From Curtobacterium caseinilyticum (GTDB taxonomy: Bacteria; Actinomycetota; Actinomycetes; Actinomycetales; Microbacteriaceae), in assembly GCF_030363035.1 (NCBI RefSeq), contig NZ_JAUCMN010000014.1:1-54208 (forward strand): a stretch of 54,208 nt of DNA. The letters run 5' to 3'. A program made the translations under genes and the position numbers. The notes beneath the pieces were generated by a model that made no database searches, was not told the origin of the DNA, and saw only the letters and a program-made list of their open reading frames with translations. Within the stretch, counting starts at the first letter, position 1; each line of letters starts with the position of its first letter. Below are positions 43,337-54,208 of the stretch, piece by piece.

Positions 43337-44434
43337 ATGTCCGTATCCGTCGCCGTGGCGGGAGCCTCCGGCTACGCGGGCGGTGAGCTCCTGCGCGTGC
43401 TCGCCGCCCATCCCGAGTTCGAGGTCCGGACGGTGACGGCGTTCTCGAACGCCGGACAGCCGCTCATCGCGACCCAGCCGCACCTGCGGTCGCTGGCCCA
43501 CCTGACCCTGGTCGAGACGACGGCGGAGCACCTGCGCGGACACGACGTGGTGTTCCTCGCGCTGCCGCACGGGCAGTCCGGGGCGATCACGGCGGAGCTC
43601 GACGACGACACGCTCGTCGTCGACTGCGGCGCGGACCACCGGCTGACGGACCCGGCCGCGTGGGAGGCCTTCTACGGCGGCGAGTACCACGGCGCGTGGA
43701 CCTACGGGCTGCCCGAGCTGCTGCACGCGGCGCCGGCTCCCGGGACGGCCGAGGAGTGGCGCGACGTCGACGACATCGCCGGGCTCGGCCGCCAGCGGAC
43801 CGAACTCTCGTCGACCAAGCGGATCGCGGTGCCGGGGTGCAACGTGACCGCGGTGACACTGGGCATCCAGCCGGGGATCCAGGCCGGTCTCGTCGAGTCC
43901 GACGACCTCGTCGCGGTGCTGAGCGTCGGCCCGAGCGGTGCCGGCAAGAAGCTCGCCACCACGTACCTGGCGTCGGAGATCATGGGTTCCGCCAGCGCGT
44001 ACGCCGTCGGCGGCTCGCACCGGCACGTCCCGGAGATCCAGCAGAACCTGGTCGCAGCGGGCGCCGGCGACGTCACGATCTCGTTCACGCCGGTGCTCGT
44101 GCCGATGTCGCGCGGCATCCTCGCGACGACGACCGCCAAGCTCTCGCCGGGTGTCAGCGCCCGCGACGTCCGGCTCGCATGGGAGCAGGCCTACGCCGAC
44201 GAACCGTTCGTGCACCTGCTGCCCGAGGGCGAGTTCCCCCGGACAGCCGACACCGTCGGGGCCAACACCTGTCTGGTCGGCATCGCCGTCGACGAGGCAG
44301 CGGGCCGCGTCGTCGCCGTCAGCGCCCTCGACAACCTCGCCAAGGGCACCGCCGGCGCGGCCGTGCAGTCGGCGAACATCGCCCTGGGCTTCCCCGAGAC
44401 CCTCGGCCTGAGCGTGGACGGAGTCGCACCGTGA
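43337..44434 (+). CDS. argC: N-acetyl-gamma-glutamyl-phosphate reductase
   Basis: A 365-residue NADPH-dependent enzyme for the third step of arginine synthesis. The nucleotide-binding [19 protein letters not shown] is at the N-terminus, and the active-site Cys is in [12 protein letters not shown]. An ATG at 43337 with AAAGGTGG upstream is preferred to an in-frame GTG nine bases earlier. It opens the arg cluster: argC-argJ-argB-argD-argF overlap by 1-4 bases each, an arrangement of translational coupling. No ARG box or argR gene is seen. Confidence 0.96.
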   Translation: MSVSVAVAGASGYAGGELLRVLAAHPEFEVRTVTAFSNAGQPLIATQPHLRSLAHLTLVETTAEHLRGHDVVFLALPHGQSGAITAELDDDTLVVDCGADHRLTDPAAWEAFYGGEYHGAWTYGLPELLHAAPAPGTAEEWRDVDDIAGLGRQRTELSSTKRIAVPGCNVTAVTLGIQPGIQAGLVESDDLVAVLSVGPSGAGKKLATTYLASEIMGSASAYAVGGSHRHVPEIQQNLVAAGAGDVTISFTPVLVPMSRGILATTTAKLSPGVSARDVRLAWEQAYADEPFVHLLPEGEFPRTADTVGANTCLVGIAVDEAAGRVVAVSALDNLAKGTAGAAVQSANIALGFPETLGLSVDGVAP

Positions 44435-45630
44435 CCGACGCAACCTCGACGGACCAGGCCGGGACGAGCCTCCAGGGTGTGACCGCCGCTGCGGGCTTCC
44501 GCGCTGCCGGCGTGACCGCCGGACTCAAGGCGAGCGGCAAGCCCGACGTCGCCCTCGTCGTGAACGACGGACCCGAGGCGGCCGCGGCCGCCGTGTTCAC
44601 CAGCAACCGCGCACAGGCGCACCCCGTCGTCTGGTCACGCCAGGTCGTCGGTGACGGTGTCGCCCGGGCCGTGGTGCTGAACTCCGGCGGCGCGAACTGC
44701 TTCACCGGCCCGTTCGGCTTCCAGACCACCCACATGACTGCGGAGGCCGTCGGCGACGCGCTCGGCATCGGTGCCGGCGACGTGGTGGTGTGCTCGACCG
44801 GCCTGATCGGCGTCGGCGACCAGACGTTCCGCGACGGCGTGCTCCGCGGCGTCGACCTCGCGGTGGCGGCGCTGGACACCGAGGGCGGGCCGGCCGCCGC
44901 GACCGCGATCATGACGACGGACACGAAGCCGAAGCAGTCGGTGGCGACCGAGGACGGCTGGACCGTCGGCGGGATGGCCAAGGGTGCCGGCATGCTCGCT
45001 CCGGGGCTGGCCACGATGCTCGTCGTCATCACGACCGACGCGGTGCAGACCGCGGAGCAGCTCGACCAGGCGCTCCGAGCGGCCACCCGGGTGACGTTCG
45101 ACCGCGTCGACTCGGACGGCTGCATGTCGACGAACGACACCGTCGTGCTGCTGTCCTCGGGTGCGAGCGGCGTCACGCCCGAGGTCGGGGACTTCCAGGA
45201 GGCACTGACCGCGGTCTGCGCCGACCTCGCCCGACAGCTCCAGCAGGACGCCGAGGGTGCGAGCCACGACATCACCATCACGGTGACCGGCGCAGTGAGC
45301 GAGGACGACGCGGTGACCGTCGGCCGCAGCGTCGCACGGAACAACCTCTTCAAGGCGGCCGTCTTCGGCAACGACCCGAACTGGGGCCGGGTGCTCGCGG
45401 CGATCGGCACGACCGACGCCGAGTTCGACCCGTACGCGGTCGACGTGAGCATGAACGGCGTCCGGGTGTGCCACGCCGGAGCCCCTGATCGTCCGAGCGA
45501 CGAGGTCGACCTGACCCCGCGCGACACCCAGGTCCTGATCGAGCTCGGCGTCGGCACCCACGCGGCGACGATCCTGACGAACGACCTGACGCACGACTAC
45601 GTCCACGAGAACAGCGCGTACTCCAGCTGA
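44431..45630 (+). CDS. argJ: glutamate N-acetyltransferase / amino-acid acetyltransferase (ornithine acetyltransferase)
   Basis: A 399-residue enzyme that recycles the acetyl group from N-acetylornithine to glutamate. It matures by autocleavage before the Thr in [20 protein letters not shown] (nucleophile at ATML). The C-terminal block [14 protein letters not shown] is also family-specific. GTG at 44431 overlaps the argC stop; the TGA is shared with the argB start. Its presence indicates the cyclic acetyl pathway. Confidence 0.96.
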   Translation: MTDATSTDQAGTSLQGVTAAAGFRAAGVTAGLKASGKPDVALVVNDGPEAAAAAVFTSNRAQAHPVVWSRQVVGDGVARAVVLNSGGANCFTGPFGFQTTHMTAEAVGDALGIGAGDVVVCSTGLIGVGDQTFRDGVLRGVDLAVAALDTEGGPAAATAIMTTDTKPKQSVATEDGWTVGGMAKGAGMLAPGLATMLVVITTDAVQTAEQLDQALRAATRVTFDRVDSDGCMSTNDTVVLLSSGASGVTPEVGDFQEALTAVCADLARQLQQDAEGASHDITITVTGAVSEDDAVTVGRSVARNNLFKAAVFGNDPNWGRVLAAIGTTDAEFDPYAVDVSMNGVRVCHAGAPDRPSDEVDLTPRDTQVLIELGVGTHAATILTNDLTHDYVHENSAYSS

Positions 45631-46676
45631 TGCCCGAACTCACGAAGGAAGAAGAGCACGAGCTCGCCGCCGTCAAGGCCGCGACGCTCATCGAGTCCCT
45701 GCCGTGGCTGAAGCGGTTCTCGGGCAAGACCGTCGTCGTGAAGTTCGGCGGCAACGCCATGGTGAACGACGACCTCAAGCGCGCGTTCGCCGAGGACATG
45801 GTCTACCTCCGCTACGCCGGCCTGCACCCCGTCGTCGTGCACGGCGGCGGCCCGCAGATCTCCGCCGCGCTCAAGGAACAGGGCATCGAGTCCGAGTTCC
45901 GCGGCGGCTACCGCGTCACGACCACCGAGGCGATCACGGTGGTGCGCGACGTCCTGGCAGGCGAGGTGAACCGCGAGATCGTCGACCTCGTCAACGAGCA
46001 CGGGGACGGTCTCGCGGTCGGCGTGTTCGGTGACGGCGGGTCGCTGTTCACCGGCGAGAAGAAGGGCGTCGTCGTGGACGGCGAGCACTTCGACCTCGGC
46101 CACGTCGGCGACATCACGCACGTCGACCCCTCCGGGGTCCTGGCCGCGATCGAGGCCGGGCGGATCCCGGTCGTGTCGAGCATCGCGATCGACGACGCCC
46201 ACCCGGACCAGGCGCTCAACGTGAACGCCGATGCCGCTGCTGGTGCCCTGGCGATCGCCCTCGGCGCCGCGAAGCTCATGATGCTGACCGACGTGCCCGG
46301 CCTCTACCGCAACTGGCCGGACCGCGACTCGATCATCGACCTCATCGCCGTCGACGAGCTGCGCGAGCTGCTCCCGACGCTCGAGTCGGGGATGATCCCG
46401 AAGATGACCGCCTGCCTCGACGCCGTGGTCGGCGGGGTCGGCGGCGCGACGATCATCGACGGACGGATCCCGCACTCGATCCTGCTCGAGGTCTTCACCC
46501 TCCGCGGCGCGGGCACCGAGGTGATCCCGGACCCGAGCCGCCGGACCGAGAACCAGAACACCCACGCCGAGGTCGGCCGACGCGTGCCCGAGTCCGCAGC
46601 GGACCCGGGCCGCCACGCAGCGCCCGACACCACCGGCACCGGCACCGCCACGACACCGAAGGGGACCGAGCAGTGA
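45630..46676 (+). CDS. argB: acetylglutamate kinase with C-terminal extension
   Basis: A 348-residue amino-acid kinase-fold enzyme for the second arginine step. [10 protein letters not shown] binds phosphate, [17 protein letters not shown] follows, [13 protein letters not shown] is the acetylglutamate/ATP part, and [13 protein letters not shown] closes the core. Typical enzymes end near residue 300; here about 40 Arg/Thr/Pro-rich residues follow ([18 protein letters not shown] onward), with no known motif. The ATG at 45630 uses the last base of the argJ stop. Confidence 0.95.
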   Translation: MPELTKEEEHELAAVKAATLIESLPWLKRFSGKTVVVKFGGNAMVNDDLKRAFAEDMVYLRYAGLHPVVVHGGGPQISAALKEQGIESEFRGGYRVTTTEAITVVRDVLAGEVNREIVDLVNEHGDGLAVGVFGDGGSLFTGEKKGVVVDGEHFDLGHVGDITHVDPSGVLAAIEAGRIPVVSSIAIDDAHPDQALNVNADAAAGALAIALGAAKLMMLTDVPGLYRNWPDRDSIIDLIAVDELRELLPTLESGMIPKMTACLDAVVGGVGGATIIDGRIPHSILLEVFTLRGAGTEVIPDPSRRTENQNTHAEVGRRVPESAADPGRHAAPDTTGTGTATTPKGTEQ

Positions 46677-47934
46677 GCACCGAGACGCAGACCCAGACCT
46701 GGAACGACCGGTTCGGGGCGTCGCTCATGCGATCCCTGACGCCGCCGAAGATCATGCTCGAGCGCGGACAGGGGTGCCGCGTCTGGGACGTCGACGGCAA
46801 CGAGTACCTCGACTTCCTCGCCGGCATCGCCGTGAACTCGCTCGGTCACGCCCACCCGGCGCTGGTCGAGGCCGTGGCCGACCAGGCCGCGAAGCTCGTG
46901 CACGTGTCGAACTACTTCGCGACGCCGCCGCAGCTCGAGCTCGCCGAGCGCCTCAAGCGCATCACCGGCGCCGGTGACGCGGGTCGCGTGTACTTCGGCA
47001 ACTCCGGCGCCGAGGCGAACGAGGCCGCCTTCAAGCTCGCCCGGCTCAACAAGGGTGCCGACGGCCGCAAGACCCGCATCCTCGCGCTGAAGCAGGGCTT
47101 CCACGGCCGGACCATGGGTGCGCTCGCGCTCACCGGCAAGCCCGCCCTGCAGGAGGACTTCCTGCCGATGATCCCGGGCGTCGAGCACATCGACTCGACG
47201 GTCGAGGCGCTCGAGGCCGCGATCGACGACACCGTCGCGGCGCTCATCGTCGAGCCGATCAAGGGCGAGGCCGGCGTGGTCGACCTGCCCGAGGGCTTCC
47301 TGCAGACGGCGCGGCGCCTCACCGAGGAGCACGGCGCGCTGTTCATCCTCGACGAGATCCAGACCGGGGTCGGTCGCACGGGCAACTGGTTCACGTTCCA
47401 GGGGCACGATTTCGTGCCGGACGCGGTGACGATCGCCAAGGGCATCGCCGGTGGCTTCCCGATCGGTGCCCTCGTCACGTTCGGCTGGGCGTCCGAGCTG
47501 TTCTCGGCGGGTCAGCACGGTTCGACCTTCGGCGGCAACCCCCTCGGCACCCGGGTGGCGAACGCCGTGCTGGCCGAGATCGAACGTGCCGACCTGGTCG
47601 CCGGAGCGGTGACCAAGGGCGAGCGCATCCGAGCGGGGATCACCGGTCTCGGCTCGCCGCTGGTGCAGGAGGTGCGCGGGACGGGGCTGCTCGTCGGCGT
47701 GGGTCTCACGGCGCCCGTCGGTCCCGCCGTCAACGCCGCCGCACTCCAGCGCGGCCTGATCATCAACGCCCCGAACGAGTCGAGCCTGCGCATCGCGCCG
47801 CCGCTCGTCGTGTCCGACGCCGAGATCGACGAGTTCGTGTCGATCCTCGGCGAGAGCCTCGCCGCCGTCGCCTCCGAGCACGTCGGCACCGAGCCCGTCG
47901 CCGCCGACCAAGGCGCCACCCAGGAGACCTCCGC

Positions 47935-47938
<4 letters not shown>
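46673..47938 (+). CDS. argD: acetylornithine aminotransferase
   Basis: A 421-residue PLP enzyme of fold type I. It has the substrate/PLP region [18 protein letters not shown], the metal-like [15 protein letters not shown] block and the PLP Lys in [17 protein letters not shown]. The catalytic reaction is transamination of N-acetylglutamate semialdehyde to N-acetylornithine. GTG overlaps the argB stop by 4 bases, and its own stop overlaps argF (ATGA). Confidence 0.96.
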
Positions 47939-52401
<4,463 letters not shown>

Positions 52402-52439
52402 CGGGGCCGCACCGCGCCTCCCGGCCGTCCGCCGGTGAC

Positions 52440-52445
52440 TACGAT
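52440..52445 (+). promoter_or_regulatory. -10 box (TACGAT) of tyrS, leaderless
   Basis: TACGAT is 6 bases before GTG 52452, leaving no room for a T-box. Confidence 0.6.
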
Positions 52446-52451
52446 GGTCGG

Positions 52452-53765
52452 GTGTCCAGCACAACCGACCACGACGACCTGACACGCCAGCAGAACGATC
52501 CCACCTTCGCCTCGGTGTGGGACGAACTGCGCTGGCGCGGTCTGGTGCACGTCTCGACCGACGAGACGGCACTCCGGGAGGCCCTCGACGGCGAGCCGGT
52601 CACGTACTACTGCGGCTTCGACCCGACGGCACCGTCGCTGCACTGCGGCAACCTGCTGCAGCTGCTCACGATGCGACGACTCCAGCTCGCGGGCCACAAG
52701 CCGCTCGCACTGGTGGGCGGGTCGACCGGTCTCATCGGCGACCCGCGACCGACCGCGGAGCGCACCCTGAACACCCCGGAGACCGTCGCCGAGTGGGTGA
52801 GCCGGCTCCAGGCCCAGGTGTCGCGGTTCCTCAGCCCCGACGGCGAGAACGGCGTCCGGCTGGTGAACAACCTCGACTGGACGGCGCCGCTGTCCGCCAT
52901 CGACTTCCTGCGCGACATCGGCAAGTACTTCCGCGTCGGCACGATGCTGAAGAAGGACGCGGTCGCGGCGCGGCTGAACTCCGACGCGGGCATCAGCTAC
53001 ACCGAGTTCAGCTACCAGATCCTGCAGGGGCTGGACTACCGCGAGCTGTACCGCCAGTACGGGTGCACCCTGCAGACCGGTGGGTCGGACCAGTGGGGGA
53101 ACCTGACGTCGGGGACCGACCTCATCCGGCGGACCGAGGGTGTCGCGGTGCACGCGATGGGCACGCCGCTCATCACGAACTCGGACGGCACGAAGTTCGG
53201 CAAGAGCGAGGGCAACGCGATCTGGCTCGACGCCGAGATGACCTCGCCGTACGCCTTCTACCAGTTCTGGCTCAACACGGCGGACGCGGACGTCGTCGCT
53301 CGGCTGCGGGAGTTCACGTTCCTGGACCGGGCGGAGATCGAGCGCCTCGAGCAGGCGGTGGCTGACGAGCCGTTCCGGCGCGAAGCCCAGCGGACCCTCG
53401 CGTTCGTGGTGACCTCGCTGGTGCACGGGACCGAGGCGACCCAGGCCGTGATCGACGCGTCGGCGGCGCTGTTCGGCAACGGTGACCTCGCGGCGCTCGA
53501 CCCCGAGACCCTGCGGGCCGCGCTCGCGGAGCTCCCCGGATCGGGTTCGATCGACGGCAGCGCCGATGTTGCGCGAGCCCTCGTGGAGACCGGCCTCGTG
53601 AAGTCCCTCGGCGAGGCCCGTCGAGCCGTCGACCAGGGCGGCGTGTACGTGAACAACGTCCGCGCCGAGGACCCGACCGCGCAGTTGTCCGGCCTCGCCC
53701 TCCCCGGAGGCGCCGTCGTGCTGCGCCGCGGCAAGAAGACCCTCGCCGGCGTGACGCTCGCCTGA
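52452..53765 (+). CDS. tyrS: tyrosine-tRNA ligase
   Basis: A 437-residue class I synthetase. The HIGH-like element is PSLHCGNLLQLL, the KMSKS-like loop is KFGKSEGNAIW, and YRQYGCTLQTGGSDQWGN binds tyrosine. The C-terminal S4 domain is seen in VETGLVKSLGEARRAVDQGG and GGAVVLRRGKK. The GTG start is set by the leaderless promoter. A perfect terminator hairpin follows and then the rRNA promoter region. Confidence 0.96.
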   Translation: MSSTTDHDDLTRQQNDPTFASVWDELRWRGLVHVSTDETALREALDGEPVTYYCGFDPTAPSLHCGNLLQLLTMRRLQLAGHKPLALVGGSTGLIGDPRPTAERTLNTPETVAEWVSRLQAQVSRFLSPDGENGVRLVNNLDWTAPLSAIDFLRDIGKYFRVGTMLKKDAVAARLNSDAGISYTEFSYQILQGLDYRELYRQYGCTLQTGGSDQWGNLTSGTDLIRRTEGVAVHAMGTPLITNSDGTKFGKSEGNAIWLDAEMTSPYAFYQFWLNTADADVVARLREFTFLDRAEIERLEQAVADEPFRREAQRTLAFVVTSLVHGTEATQAVIDASAALFGNGDLAALDPETLRAALAELPGSGSIDGSADVARALVETGLVKSLGEARRAVDQGGVYVNNVRAEDPTAQLSGLALPGGAVVLRRGKKTLAGVTLA

Positions 53766-53785
53766 GCAGCCGTCCGGAGCGCGAT

Positions 53786-53821
53786 CGGTGCCCGACCTCC
53801 CCCGCGGGAGGTCGGGCACCG
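53786..53821 (+). terminator. hairpin after tyrS
   Basis: A perfect 16-bp stem (53786-53801 with 53806-53821) and 4-base loop, 20 bases after the tyrS stop. Confidence 0.9.
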
Positions 53822-53884
53822 TCGTACCCGGGGGAGTGCGCCGCCGGCTGTTGCACAAGGCGACACGCCCGGGAGTCGGGGCGG

Positions 53885-53914
53885 TTGGCGCTCCGCCGGA
53901 CTGCTGCGTAGAGT
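53885..53914 (+). promoter_or_regulatory. rRNA operon promoter P1
   Basis: TTGGCG and TAGAGT with 18-base spacing, in the 443-base gene-free stretch after tyrS. Confidence 0.65.
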
Positions 53915-54017
53915 TCTTACTCGTCACCCCAAAGGTGCGGCGGAGCGGCTGGAGCGAGAGCCCAGAGCCTGCCGGCCTCAAGCGGGGACCATCCTCCACC
54001 GAAGTTCAGACCGGGTC

Positions 54018-54046
54018 TTGCACTCGGGCGCTTCGACGCTTAGGAT
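54018..54046 (+). promoter_or_regulatory. rRNA operon promoter P2
   Basis: TTGCAC and TAGGAT with the optimal 17-base spacing, the best sigma-70-type promoter in the window. Confidence 0.75.
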
Positions 54047-54208
54047 GATTACTCCACCGGCCCTCTCCTACGGGATGAGCCACAGGACCTCGGTCCGACG
54101 CGTTGCCGGTGGCACCAAGAACACAAGCCCTTCTGGCGGAGCTTCCTGTGTGGGAGTCGAGTGGGGGGTGCGTCTGGTCCTTGAGAACTCAACAGCGTGC
54201 ACATTGTC
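54047..54208 (+). promoter_or_regulatory. rRNA leader (upstream of 16S, gene outside window)
   Basis: The sequence CCTTGAGAACTCAACAGCG near 54179-54197 is the conserved actinobacterial pre-16S processing/antitermination segment. No 16S coding sequence is reached before the window ends. Confidence 0.8.

Noticed and set aside
52402..52451. Third full GGACGGGAGGCGCGG hairpin after the glycosylase gene
   Set aside because: Only one arm-like half (CCGCGCCTCCCGGCC) is present, without its complement; recorded only as a half copy.

Overview
The window is very GC-rich with near-saturated G/C third codon positions. Many genes are apparently leaderless: a TAnnnT -10 box lies 6-8 bases before the start codon. 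The gene set (mycoredoxin-like protein, maltokinase-like kinase, FmdB/5-formyl-THF cyclo-ligase/galU/acetyltransferase neighbourhood, infC with an ATC start, actinobacterial rRNA leader) points to an actinomycete, most likely a Microbacteriaceae member close to Curtobacterium. The family/genus assignment is inference from gene content, not a database match.

Layout. 1-3.1 kb: a catalytically complete E. coli-type argininosuccinate synthase (argG) convergent with an AI-2E-type permease. 3.3-9 kb: small Cys/His-rich proteins, nadE, a flotillin-like protein, a GlsB-type membrane protein, a mycoredoxin-like protein divergent from a PrsW-type protease. 9-13 kb: an overlapping three-gene operon of a divergent S-adenosylhomocysteine-hydrolase-like protein, a metal-dependent amidohydrolase/deaminase and a DUF985 cupin. 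13-15.5 kb: a polar amino-acid ABC transporter. 15.6-19.7 kb: quinone oxidoreductase, lipoprotein, aldo/keto reductase, membrane protein, CitE-like lyase. 19.8-24.6 kb: a 1278-residue SF1-helicase-like protein with all ATPase motifs degraded, followed by small coupled ORFs and a PgsA-type phosphatidyltransferase. 24.7-29.4 kb: mscL, fmdB-type gene, 5-FCL, galU, acetyltransferase, membrane protein, tRNA-Ala(CGC). 29.4-37.1 kb: accessory genes (amidase-domain lipoprotein, PIG-V-like mannosyltransferase, alpha/beta hydrolase, GH2 glycosidase, maltokinase-like kinase, DUF1844). 37.1-43.3 kb: infC-rpmI-rplT, an rRNA/tRNA methyltransferase, pheS-pheT. 43.3-51.7 kb: arginine operon argC-argJ-argB-argD-argF-(argG-like)-argH. 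51.7-54.2 kb: 3-methyladenine glycosylase, tyrS, then promoters and leader of an rRNA operon whose 16S gene lies just outside.

The strongest observations are these. (1) The arg operon keeps an intact but catalytically dead argG paralogue at the normal argG position, while the working argG is about 49 kb away and of another subfamily. (2) The SahH-like/amidohydrolase pair looks like a purine-nucleoside/thioether salvage route, and the SahH-like protein has altered base-binding and catalytic residues. (3) The giant helicase-like protein is a pseudo-enzyme. (4) Two families of intergenic palindromes recur: one of exactly 72 nt, three copies, all between convergent genes; the other a GGACGGGAGGCGCGG hairpin. 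A third dispersed repeat lies inside two coding ends. Several tandem arrays (32, 20, 18 and 16 bp units) add to a repeat-rich picture.
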